From Convivina praedatoris (lineage in GTDB: Bacteria; Bacillota; Bacilli; Lactobacillales; Lactobacillaceae): a stretch of 64,000 nt of DNA. Position numbers and translations under genes: made by a program. The DNA lies in NCBI RefSeq assembly GCF_933208505.1, contig NZ_CAKOEU010000004.1, one strand, 5' to 3'. The first letter of the stretch is position 1. Each line of letters begins with the position of its first letter. This document shows positions 36,194-43,930 of this stretch, in pieces. Under the pieces are notes generated by a model. It saw only the letters and a list, made by a program, of their open reading frames with translations, had not been told where the DNA came from and made no database searches.

Positions 36194-36360
36194 ATTCTAG
36201 GAAAGGGGGTGATACGATTTGTTAGAATTTAATACTCAACAGATCGTGTCGCCCTTGTAAAGGAAACAAGGGCGACACAGATCTGATGGCCTCGGCCACG
36301 GAAAGTGTCTGCGAATATTGTTCGCAGTCCGGACGTATCGACAAAGTCGGTACGTTTTTT
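36194..36360 (+). ncRNA. Candidate structured small RNA or leader with 13-codon ORF
   Basis: A TATAAT box (36182-36187) should start a transcript near 36194. It contains GGGGG (36205-36209) nine bases before a TTG that opens a 13-residue ORF (36219-36260, MLEFNTQQIVSPL). The end of this ORF is the 5' arm of an 18-bp hairpin (36240-36285, one bulged A), with the stop codon in the loop. Small hairpins follow (GGCC/GGCC at 36289-36298, TGCGAA/TTCGCA at 36310-36326), then a 10-bp terminator stem at 36333-36352 with T6. I recognise no known family. It could be a regulatory RNA, a leader, or a decayed type I toxin gene. Confidence 0.5.
36333..36360 (+). terminator. Intrinsic terminator of the structured RNA
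   Basis: ACGTATCGAC pairs with GTCGGTACGT around AAA (one G-U pair) and is followed by T6. Confidence 0.88.
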
Positions 36361-36389
36361 ATTATGAGAATAAAATTAAAAAATAAGTA

Positions 36390-36418
36390 TTGACTAATTA
36401 AATTCTAATTTATATAAT
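36390..36418 (+). promoter_or_regulatory. Strong sigma-A promoter
   Basis: TTGACT (36390-36395), a 17-base AT-rich spacer and TATAAT (36413-36418). It drives the leader ORF and, through the attenuator, the EIIC-type permease. Confidence 0.85.
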
Positions 36419-36454
36419 GAAGTCATCATAAAAAAACAAGCAGGGGGAATTGTT

Positions 36455-36526
36455 ATGTCAACATTTAAAGTAGTGTCATCAACTAAGTCAATCAACCTCT
36501 TGCTCAGCTTGCTCGGTAACTCCTAG
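36455..36526 (+). CDS. Probable 23-residue leader peptide
   Basis: ATG at 36455 follows AGGGGG (36442-36447) by seven bases and opens a 23-residue ORF, MSTFKVVSSTKSINL followed by LLSLLGNS and TAG. Six Ser and five Leu are among its residues. The stop codon is part of a sequence (36518-36526) that can pair with 36550-36558, so translation would affect RNA folding. The strong promoter, strong ribosome-binding site, tiny size and the terminator before the next gene suggest a regulatory leader rather than an independent protein; a small membrane-active peptide is the alternative. Confidence 0.6.
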   Translation: MSTFKVVSSTKSINLLLSLLGNS

Positions 36527-36595
36527 TAAGTTGGTTTTTGTGCCGGTTGCTAGGAATTCAATTCTTAGCAGCTGGTTAGGTAGCTTAAATTTTTT
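36518..36595 (+). promoter_or_regulatory. Candidate attenuator with alternative hairpins
   Basis: Segment 36550-36558 (CTAGGAATT) can pair with 36518-36526 (AACTCCTAG, one mismatch, contains the leader stop codon) or be part of a 16-bp stem 36543-36558 with 36560-36575. GTTAGG at 36575-36580 can in turn pair with CCTAAC (36598-36603) in the terminator. These are mutually exclusive folds of the kind used in translation-controlled attenuation; the mechanism is inferred. Confidence 0.5.
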
Positions 36596-36627
36596 GCCCT
36601 AACAAGTTCGCTTGTTAGGGCTTTTTT
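36596..36627 (+). terminator. Intrinsic terminator before the EIIC gene
   Basis: GCCCTAACAAG pairs perfectly with CTTGTTAGGGC around a TTCG tetraloop, followed by T6. It lies 31 bases before the EIIC start, so it must be bypassed for that gene to be expressed from the promoter at 36390. Confidence 0.95.
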
Positions 36628-36657
36628 CATGGTAAGGGTAAGAAAAAGGAGCAACAG

Positions 36658-37821
36658 ATGGATAATACACGACAACCAGTAACTGAAAACATTGATATTA
36701 AGGATTTTGAAGAAGCGACTAAGACTGCTATCGGGTCTGTTGCACCTAAAAAAGAATCAGTGCGTGAAATCGTTTATAACGTTTCGGCCGCAGTTTCCAA
36801 TGCCATTTTGGTGACTTTGGGGATGGGATTGTTGCTGCAAACTATCGCCGGTTTTATTCACTGGGCACCAATGATTCAATTGGGTGCGATTACTAAAATA
36901 ATGTTGCCAGCGGCCTTTGGCGCTGCGATTGCCTCACAAATGAAGTCCAATACGATGGTCATGTTTTCAGCGATGGCCGCTTCAACGGTTGGTGCCAATG
37001 CCGTTTTTTTCACTAGTCAAAGCTTAAAAGCGGTAACGGCGACTGGTTTTGCTGGCACTCAGATTCCTGGATCAGCAATTATGACCACCGGACAGCCGAT
37101 TTCAGCGGTAATGGCCGGCTTGATTGCCGTTTTGTTTGGTAACTGGTTAAGTGGGAAAACACCCTTGGACATGGTGATTGTCCCGGCATTGACGACGATT
37201 GTTGGGACGGTTGCTGGTTATTATTTAGCAATTGTTACGACGCCCATCTTGGTTAGCATGGGGGAGATGATTACCGCTAGCGTCAATGTCAATCCGATTC
37301 TAGGCACTGCCTGTGTGGCGATGGTCTTTGGGGCAATGACGATGACACCGGCTTCAGCCGCTGCTTTAGCAGTAGCAATTGGTGCTACAGGGGTGACTTC
37401 CTCAGCTGCATCGGGTGCAATTTTGATTGGAACTACGGCTGTTTTTGTTAGTTATCCAGCAATGTCATTCCAAGAAAACAAAATTGGAGCAACGATTGCC
37501 CAAGGAATTGTGACCCCTAAAATTCAGTTCCCTAACATTATTAAAAATCCAATGTTATTAATTCCACCAATGATTGGCGCAGCGATTGCCGCACCGATGG
37601 CAACCATCATGTTCCATGTCTCTGTACCGTTTGCAATGGCTGGGATTGGCTTTAACTCTTTCATTGTTCCTTTAGCTTTATTTGGTAAGAGTATGAACAT
37701 GTTTATTGCCTATATGGCCTGTGGTGTAGCGATTCCAGTGATAGTTTCCTTTATTGCCTATCGGATTATGCGTAAGATTGGCTGGATTAAGTCGGGGGCT
37801 TTGCACTTAGAAATGATTTGA
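36658..37821 (+). CDS. Orphan PTS EIIC-type membrane transporter (PTS_EIIC_2 family)
   Basis: This 387-residue membrane protein has about ten hydrophobic spans and resembles the stand-alone EIIC_2 family (VREIVYNVSAAVSNAILVTL, GAAIASQMKSNTMVMFSAMA, MTPASAAALAVAIGATGVTS). No EIIA or EIIB partner gene is nearby and the substrate is unknown; members of this family may transport non-sugar compounds. AAGGAG (36646-36651) precedes the ATG by six bases. Expression is probably controlled by the leader-peptide/terminator region upstream. The next gene has its own promoter and T-box. Confidence 0.8.
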   Translation: MDNTRQPVTENIDIKDFEEATKTAIGSVAPKKESVREIVYNVSAAVSNAILVTLGMGLLLQTIAGFIHWAPMIQLGAITKIMLPAAFGAAIASQMKSNTMVMFSAMAASTVGANAVFFTSQSLKAVTATGFAGTQIPGSAIMTTGQPISAVMAGLIAVLFGNWLSGKTPLDMVIVPALTTIVGTVAGYYLAIVTTPILVSMGEMITASVNVNPILGTACVAMVFGAMTMTPASAAALAVAIGATGVTSSAASGAILIGTTAVFVSYPAMSFQENKIGATIAQGIVTPKIQFPNIIKNPMLLIPPMIGAAIAAPMATIMFHVSVPFAMAGIGFNSFIVPLALFGKSMNMFIAYMACGVAIPVIVSFIAYRIMRKIGWIKSGALHLEMI

Positions 37822-37835
37822 TTTTCACAAATTGT

Positions 37836-37864
37836 TTGACAATTAAAAATAAGTGTTTTATCAT
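37836..37864 (+). promoter_or_regulatory. Promoter of the Met T-box operon
   Basis: A consensus TTGACA (37836-37841), a 17-base spacer and TATCAT (37859-37864). It starts just after the EIIC stop codon and drives the T-box leader. Confidence 0.85.
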
Positions 37865-37870
37865 AAATAT

Positions 37871-38155
37871 ATTATTTAAGTGAAGAAAAGATAAGTATTT
37901 GATGAAAGTTGCCTAGCGAGCTGATGATTGGTGCAATTCAGCCAACTAACATCTTAGAAAATGGTCTTGGAGCTTTTAGTTTTGTGAGTTGCAATTGTGT
38001 AGCAAGCAGAACTCGGGAACGCCCGTTATCGCGGACAGGTATCGCTGTAAGGCTGTACTTAATGAGTGGGTGACAGTGATGTCACTTTAAAACTGGGTGG
38101 TAACGCGACCATTATTCGTCCCGGGGATTTCTTCTAGAAGTCCTCGGGTTTTTTA
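37871..38155 (+). promoter_or_regulatory. T-box riboswitch, methionine specifier (ATG)
   Basis: The stem I apex (AGCTGATGATTGGTGCAATTCAGC-like, 37918-37942), the specifier region GAAAATGGTC with ATG at 37961-37963, the T-box sequence GGGTGGTAACGCGACC near 38096 and a terminator (CCCGGGGA to TCCTCGGG with T6) are all present. Uncharged tRNA-Met should stabilise the antiterminator and switch on the SAM hydrolase/ECF operon. Confidence 0.92.
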
Positions 38156-38196
38156 TTGGTTGTAATTATCAAGGAAGAGCAATGAGGAGAAAAAAT

Positions 38197-39042
38197 ATGG
38201 CAAAACACGTAGTATTACAAACGGACTTTGGTTTAAATGATGGGGCAGTTTCGACCATGTATGGGGTGGCGGACCAAGTTGACCACAATCTGCAGGTGGC
38301 TGATTTAACCCATGGGATTACCCCCTTTAATATTTTTGAAGCTTCCTTCCGTCTAGCCCAGACGGTTAAATACTGGCGTCCAGGAACTGTATTTGTATCA
38401 GTAGTTGATCCAGGTGTTGGTTCAAAACGCCTGTCTTTAGTCGCAAAGCTTAATACCGGACACTTTGTGGTAACTCCTGATAATGGGACTTTAACTCATC
38501 TAAATAATTTGTATGGCATTGAAGCAGTACGGGTAATTGATGAGTCCATTGATCGTTTACCTGGTTCAGAAAAATCTTCAACCTTCCATGGTCGTGATAT
38601 CTACGTTTATAACGGTGCTCGTTTGGCTGCTGGACAAATTCAGTTTGAAGATGTGGGCGCAGTACTACCGGTAGAAAAAATCGTGACCTTACCACTAAAT
38701 CTACCTCAGGTAACCGATGGGGTCTTGAAAGCTAACATTGATATTACCGATGTCAACTTTGGTTCGCTTTGGACTAACATTAGTCAGGAATTATGGGATG
38801 ATCAGTTAAAGGCTCAATACGGTCAAATTTATCGCATTCGCGTTTATCATGAAAACGTCTTGCAACACGAAGAAGTTCTCCCATATGTCAAAACTTTTGC
38901 AGACGTTAAGCCTGGGGAATCACTCCTTTACATTAATTCCGTTTATACTTTAGGAGTAGCCATTCGTATGGGAAGTTTTGCTGGTGAAAATCACGTCTCA
39001 GCCGGTCAAAATTGGACAATTGAAATTGAAAAGGAGCGATAA
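38197..39042 (+). CDS. SAM hydroxide adenosyltransferase family protein (DUF62)
   Basis: This 281-residue protein belongs to the SAM hydrolase (adenosine-forming) / fluorinase-like family. Its N-terminus HVVLQTDFGLNDGAVSTMYG, DLTHGITPFNIFEASFRL and VVDPGVGSKRLSL match, and the C-terminal domain has DVNFGSLWTNI. Family enzymes split S-adenosylmethionine into adenosine and methionine with water. Control by a Met T-box and linkage to an ECF transporter suggest methionine salvage. ATG 38197 follows GAGGAGA; ATG 38182 is upstream of that site. Confidence 0.9.
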   Translation: MAKHVVLQTDFGLNDGAVSTMYGVADQVDHNLQVADLTHGITPFNIFEASFRLAQTVKYWRPGTVFVSVVDPGVGSKRLSLVAKLNTGHFVVTPDNGTLTHLNNLYGIEAVRVIDESIDRLPGSEKSSTFHGRDIYVYNGARLAAGQIQFEDVGAVLPVEKIVTLPLNLPQVTDGVLKANIDITDVNFGSLWTNISQELWDDQLKAQYGQIYRIRVYHENVLQHEEVLPYVKTFADVKPGESLLYINSVYTLGVAIRMGSFAGENHVSAGQNWTIEIEKER

Positions 39043-39044
39043 GG

Positions 39045-39602
39045 ATGAAAAAAAATAAGCTATCGACACGGAGTGTGGTTGCAATTGGAATTGGGGCGGC
39101 AGTATTTCTGATTCTCTTTAAATTTATTGCCATTCCGACTGGAATTCCCAATACCCAGGTCAATGTGGCCCAATCTTGGCTGTCATTGTTGACGGTAATT
39201 TTTGGTCCGTTAGTTGGTTTTCTAGTCGCAGTAATTGGTCATAGCTTAAACGATGCCATTTCTTATGGTTCGATTTGGTGGTCTTGGGTGATTGCGGATG
39301 GGATTTATGCTTTGATTTTTGGTTTGCTCATTAAAAAAGCCCAATTATTACAAGGAAAATTAACAACGCGTAAAGCTTGGTACTTCAACTTAGGGCAAGC
39401 GGGAGCCAATATCGTTGCTTGGACGGTAGTCGCCCCAGTTCTTGATATTTTCATTTATAGCGAACCAGCCAACAAAGTAATTGTGCAGGGATTACTGAGT
39501 ACTGTGATTAACATTATTTCAACTGCTGTAATTGGCACCGCTTTACTGGGCATTTATACGAAAAATAAAGTTCAAAAAGGGCACCTAGTTAAAGAAGATT
39601 GA
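39045..39602 (+). CDS. ECF transporter S component, methionine-linked
   Basis: This 185-residue membrane protein has about five to six spans and the S-component pattern IGIGAAVFLILFKFIAIPTG, then FGPLVGFLVAVIGHSLNDAI. Adjacent dual ATPase and T-component genes form a dedicated ECF transporter. By the Met T-box and the SAM hydrolase neighbour, the substrate is probably methionine or a related compound (mtsTUV type systems in lactobacilli); the exact compound is inferred. It starts three bases after the previous stop, behind AAGGAG. Confidence 0.85.
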   Translation: MKKNKLSTRSVVAIGIGAAVFLILFKFIAIPTGIPNTQVNVAQSWLSLLTVIFGPLVGFLVAVIGHSLNDAISYGSIWWSWVIADGIYALIFGLLIKKAQLLQGKLTTRKAWYFNLGQAGANIVAWTVVAPVLDIFIYSEPANKVIVQGLLSTVINIISTAVIGTALLGIYTKNKVQKGHLVKED

Positions 39603-39624
39603 GTAAATAAGGACGAAGGGAAAA

Positions 39625-41304
39625 ATGATGGTAGCAGCGGCATTAGAATTTAAAGGAGTTACTTTCAAATACGATGTTCAGCAAAATTCAACGCTGGAAA
39701 ATATTTCCCTGACGATTCCAAAGGGGAGTCGGACACTAATTGTTGGCCCTTCGGGCTCCGGAAAAAGCACCCTGGCAGCTTTGCTGAATGGTGTTATTCC
39801 AAATTCGGAGCCCGGTGAAGTACAGGGCGAAATTTACATTGACGGACATTTAAGTAATAAAGATAGTATTTTTGATCGGTCTTTAAAGATTGGCACAGTT
39901 TTACAAAATCCAGATACGCAGTTTGTCGGGATGACGGTAGCTGAAGATATTGCTTTTGTCTTGGAAAATGATAACGACAGCCATGATCAGCTGGTTACTA
40001 AGGTAAAAGAATGGGCACAGCGTTTACGTTTGGAAGAATTATTAGATTTAGCGCCGCAGGTATTGTCAGGTGGTCAAAAACAACGCGTTGCTATGGCTGG
40101 GGTTTTAGCCGGCGACAGCCCCATCTTGCTCTTTGATGAACCTTTGGCCAGTTTGGATTCGGCCAGTGGACAGGCAATGTTGACCCTGTTAGATGAGTTA
40201 CAGGCAGAGTTGGGATTGACCGTTGTAATTATTGAACATCGAGTTGAAGATGTTTTGCGACACACTGTTGATCAAGTTGTAGTACTCCAAGAGGGAGAAG
40301 TTGCCTATCAAGGATCGGCAGCTGAATTACTAAAACGGTCAATTTTGCCAGATTATGGGTTAGCTAATCCCAAGTATATTCAATCCTTACAAGATTTAGG
40401 TTATCCTTTAGACGAGTTAGAACAGATTGATGATGTTCAAAAGGTCACCGGTCCTAATCTTAAAAACTATCTGGAGCGGGATTTAGCTCGCCAAATGAGC
40501 CAGTCGGTCGAGACAACTAGTCCGATTCTTACTATTAAAGATTTGAGCTATCAATATCAAAATCATACCGTCTTTAGCAATATTAACTTTACTTTACACC
40601 AAGGAGAATGGTTATCCTTGGTAGGGTCTAACGGTGCTGGTAAGTCGACTTTAAGTCGCTTACTAGCTGGATTTTTACCAATGCAAACGGGTGAAATTAG
40701 GTTAAATCAGGAGCCAGAAGTTGATTTAAGTCAGGTGACTTTGAAGGAACGGGCCGATTATATCGGTTATGTTGCCCAAAATCCGGTTGAAATGTTGATT
40801 GAAACAACGGTCTTTGGTGAAGTTGCGGCTGGTTTACGACTACGCGGAGTTGATGATAATAAAATTACTGCCGAAGTTCAGGAATATTTAAAATGGGCCA
40901 ACCTATATGAGATTCGTAATTGGCCAGTTAATGTTTTGAGTTTTGGTCAAAAAAAGCGTTTATCAATTTTAAGTGTTGCCATTTTACAACCTAAAATTTT
41001 GATTTTAGATGAACCCACGGCTGGTCAAGATTATCAACACGCTCAACAATTAATGACCCTGCTACAAAAGTTAAATCAATCCGGAATGACGATTGTGATG
41101 GTGACCCATGACGTCAATATTATGCAAGAATGGACCAGTCGTGTCCTGGCTTTCCATCAGGGAAGACTAATCGCTGATACGACTCCGGGAGAACTGTTAG
41201 CTAATCAAGAGTTGGTAGCCCTCGCTGAGTTGTGTCAGCCAACTGACTATATTTTGGCCCAACGTTTGGGTGTAACCGTTGGAAAGGGGGGAAAACGTGG
41301 ATAA
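39625..41304 (+). CDS. ECF transporter duplicated ATPase
   Basis: This 559-residue protein has two ABC domains in one chain. Walker A motifs GPSGSGKST and GSNGAGKST, signatures LSGGQKQR and LSFGQKKR, and Walker B ILLFDEPL and ILILDEPT are visible; the second signature has Phe in place of the first Gly. It energises the S component just upstream. The start lies at one of two adjacent ATGs (39625/39628). Its end overlaps the T-component gene. Confidence 0.92.
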   Translation: MMVAAALEFKGVTFKYDVQQNSTLENISLTIPKGSRTLIVGPSGSGKSTLAALLNGVIPNSEPGEVQGEIYIDGHLSNKDSIFDRSLKIGTVLQNPDTQFVGMTVAEDIAFVLENDNDSHDQLVTKVKEWAQRLRLEELLDLAPQVLSGGQKQRVAMAGVLAGDSPILLFDEPLASLDSASGQAMLTLLDELQAELGLTVVIIEHRVEDVLRHTVDQVVVLQEGEVAYQGSAAELLKRSILPDYGLANPKYIQSLQDLGYPLDELEQIDDVQKVTGPNLKNYLERDLARQMSQSVETTSPILTIKDLSYQYQNHTVFSNINFTLHQGEWLSLVGSNGAGKSTLSRLLAGFLPMQTGEIRLNQEPEVDLSQVTLKERADYIGYVAQNPVEMLIETTVFGEVAAGLRLRGVDDNKITAEVQEYLKWANLYEIRNWPVNVLSFGQKKRLSILSVAILQPKILILDEPTAGQDYQHAQQLMTLLQKLNQSGMTIVMVTHDVNIMQEWTSRVLAFHQGRLIADTTPGELLANQELVALAELCQPTDYILAQRLGVTVGKGGKRG

Positions 41305-42121
41305 TTTATTTGGTTATCAAACCGGACAAACCGTCTTTCATCGTTTAACTGGCAGTGCGAAGTTAATTATTTTCTTACTATTAACGATTAGTGGCGTGCT
41401 GAGTTTTGATATTCGGTATTTACTTCTCTTAACGGTAATCGCCTTATTGGGCTTATGGCAGGCTCAAATCAGTTGGCAGCAAATTCGAGTCATTGTGATT
41501 TTGACAGTTATTTTTGCCCTGTTAAATCTAATTTTGATCTATGTTTTTGCTCCCCAGTACGGGGTGCATTTATTTGGTAGTCAGCACTTTATTTTGAGCA
41601 GTGGACCTTACGCTTTGACCCAAGAGCAGTTACTCTATGAAGCCATGGTTTTGTTAAAGTACTTGTTTAGCTTGCCACTAGCTTTGATTTTCTTATTTAC
41701 CACTAACCCCAGTCAGTTTTCCGCCGGTTTAAATCGGATTGGGGTGCCGTATTCCGTGGCCTACGCCGTTACGATTACTTTGCGCTATATTCCTAATACT
41801 CAACGCCAATTTTTCATGATTAAAAAGGTCCAAGAGGCCCGTGGTTATAATATTTCTAAAAAATCATCCTGGACACAAAAGATTACCGGGGTGGTTAGAA
41901 TTTTAACCACTTTAATTTTTTCTACTCTAGATCAAATTGATGAAGTTACCCAGGCCATGGAACTACGGCGCTTTGGTAAAGGGAAAAAACGTTCTTGGTA
42001 CTATGAACAATCCTTTGGTAAACTAGATGCCATTGCCTTAATATTAGCTTTAGGATTCTTAGTATTAGGAATTGGCCTAATGATGATTAACCATAGTCGT
42101 TATTGGAACCCCTTTTCATAA
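41297..42121 (+). CDS. ECF transporter transmembrane component EcfT-like
   Basis: This is the T component, 274 residues, with membrane spans and coupling motifs near residues 180-215 (KKVQEARGYNIS and AMELRRFGKGKK). The probable start is GTG 41297, six bases after GGGGGGAA inside the end of the ATPase gene; a TTG at 41279 lies before that site. It completes the Met-regulated operon. Confidence 0.88.
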   Translation: MDNLFGYQTGQTVFHRLTGSAKLIIFLLLTISGVLSFDIRYLLLLTVIALLGLWQAQISWQQIRVIVILTVIFALLNLILIYVFAPQYGVHLFGSQHFILSSGPYALTQEQLLYEAMVLLKYLFSLPLALIFLFTTNPSQFSAGLNRIGVPYSVAYAVTITLRYIPNTQRQFFMIKKVQEARGYNISKKSSWTQKITGVVRILTTLIFSTLDQIDEVTQAMELRRFGKGKKRSWYYEQSFGKLDAIALILALGFLVLGIGLMMINHSRYWNPFS

Positions 42122-42168
42122 TTAATTATTTTTAAGAAAGTACTTGTAATCTGAAAAATACGTGGTAG

Positions 42169-42431
42169 TATAATGAGTAATTAATAATAAAACGTTGATT
42201 AAGAAGTAGTAAACTTATCAGACAAGTCAGTGAAATGTTGGTTAGTGTGAAACATTCTTGTTAGAAAGTTGAACGTATCTTATGAGTGTATGCGTCAAAC
42301 ACATGCTGGATGCTCCCATTACCGAGCCAACGATTGTTAGATCGTGAGAGGTGTCATTGTTTAATGGCACAAATAAGGTGGTACCGCGTCCAGGCGTCCT
42401 TTAGTTCATAGAACTAAGGGGCGCTTTTTTG
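42169..42431 (+). promoter_or_regulatory. Promoter and T-box riboswitch, arginine specifier (CGT)
   Basis: A TATAAT box (42169-42174) starts the leader. The specifier region reads GTTGAACGTATC with the Arg codon CGT at 42274-42276. The T-box GGTGGTACCGCGTCC lies at 42377-42391 and the terminator GCGTCCTTTAGTTC / GAACTAAGGGGCGC with T6 ends at 42431. It should sense uncharged tRNA-Arg and control the arginine transporter and argGHF. Confidence 0.92.
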
Positions 42432-42463
42432 TTATTAATAGCGCCGCAAAGAGAGGGAAAGAT

Positions 42464-43930
42464 ATGCAAGGATGGCAGCAGTGTTTTAAGAAAATATTGG
42501 CCGTGATGGTGGCTGGTCTGATGTTGGGAGTATTTACATCGACCTCAGCCAGTGCTGATGATGATAATTTGCAAAAAATTAAAGATCAGGGTGTCTTACG
42601 GGTGGCCTTATCGCCCGACTATCCTCCTTTTGAATTTCAAGTTAATCATGGTCAGGGAGAAGAAGATGTCGGTCTGGATATCGACATTATTAAAAAAATT
42701 GCCAAAGATTTGGGCGTTAAATTAGAAATTGAAAATATGAGTTTTAGTTCAGTCTTAGTTGCTGTAGAAACTGGCAAAGCAGATATTGCTATTGGGGGAA
42801 TTAATCCAACGCCAGAACGTAAACAAAGTGTTGATTTTTCTAATATTTATTACAATGGCGGTCAAGCCTTCTTGGTTACGAAGGCCAAGTATAAGCAACT
42901 GAAGAGTGCCAAGCAGTTAAATGGTCATACGATTGGTACTCAAACCGGAACCTTACAATACAATTTAGCCAAGCAACGGTATACCAAGAGTAAGCTAGTT
43001 GGTATGGATAAGGGATCGGACTTAGTCTTAGCCTTGAAGACCAATAAAATTGAAGCAATGGGAGTCGAAAAGCCGGTTGCTGAAGCTTATGTACAAAATG
43101 ATCCAGACTTGGTTATGTTCCAATCAGATTATGATTTGAGTAGTGATGAAACTGGAACAGCCATCGCTGCTCCCAAGGGTAGTACTAGTTTGATTGCAGC
43201 TATGAACCAGTCGATTGATCAAATTAAAAAAGAGCATTTGATTAGTAAATATATGAAAGATGCTGCTAAGGATATGAAGACCAACACGGTTGATACTTCT
43301 ATGCTGCACTACTGGAATTACTTCTTTAAGGGTTTCCAATACACCTTACTAATTTCAATCTTGGCCGTGATGGGTGGTGTCATCCTGGGTGTCGTTTTGG
43401 CCTTGATGAAGATGAGTCATTTTAAGATTTTGAGTTGGCCGGCAATTAGTTATATTGAAATTGTTCGGGGAACCCCAATGATGGTACAGGTTTTGCTAGT
43501 CTACTTTGGACTGGGCGTGGTGGTGAACTTGCCAGCGCTAACGGCCGGTATTATCGCTGTTACTTTAAACAGTGCCGCTTATATTAGTGAAATTATTCGG
43601 GGTGGTATCTTATCGGTAGATAAGGGCCAGCGCGAAGCCAGTCAAAGTCTTGGCTTAAACCACAAAGATGCCATGCGGTTTGTGATTTTACCACAGGCCT
43701 TTAAAAATATTTGGCCGGCTTTGGGTAATGAATTTATTGCCATCATTAAGGAAAGTTCAATTGTGTCAATTATCGGTGTTACTGACCTAGTCTACGAATT
43801 GAACGTAGTTCGGGCTGATACTTACCGGGGAGTCGCACCAATTATTGTGGTTATGGTGGTTTACTTCCTCATGACCTTCGCCCTAACTCGGGGCTTAAAT
43901 TACCTAGAGAGGAAGATGAAGTATGAATGA
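42464..43930 (+). CDS. Arginine ABC transporter, fused substrate-binding protein and permease
   Basis: This 488-residue protein has a signal peptide (residues about 10-32), a polar amino-acid binding domain to about residue 275 (GVLRVALSPDYPPFEFQV, DIAIGGINPTPERKQSVDFS) and a C-terminal HisM-type permease with the EAA loop REASQSLGLNHKDAMRFVIL. Such SBP-permease fusions are known in lactic acid bacteria (for example glutamine transporters). Arginine as substrate is inferred from the CGT T-box and the adjacent arg genes. It overlaps its ATPase gene by eight bases. Confidence 0.9.
   Translation: MQGWQQCFKKILAVMVAGLMLGVFTSTSASADDDNLQKIKDQGVLRVALSPDYPPFEFQVNHGQGEEDVGLDIDIIKKIAKDLGVKLEIENMSFSSVLVAVETGKADIAIGGINPTPERKQSVDFSNIYYNGGQAFLVTKAKYKQLKSAKQLNGHTIGTQTGTLQYNLAKQRYTKSKLVGMDKGSDLVLALKTNKIEAMGVEKPVAEAYVQNDPDLVMFQSDYDLSSDETGTAIAAPKGSTSLIAAMNQSIDQIKKEHLISKYMKDAAKDMKTNTVDTSMLHYWNYFFKGFQYTLLISILAVMGGVILGVVLALMKMSHFKILSWPAISYIEIVRGTPMMVQVLLVYFGLGVVVNLPALTAGIIAVTLNSAAYISEIIRGGILSVDKGQREASQSLGLNHKDAMRFVILPQAFKNIWPALGNEFIAIIKESSIVSIIGVTDLVYELNVVRADTYRGVAPIIVVMVVYFLMTFALTRGLNYLERKMKYE

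Noticed and set aside
36219..36260. Fst/Lpt-type type I toxin gene
   Set aside because: The IVSPL end is suggestive, but the peptide has only 13 residues, lacks the hydrophobic span and charged tail, and no antisense RNA promoter was recognised.
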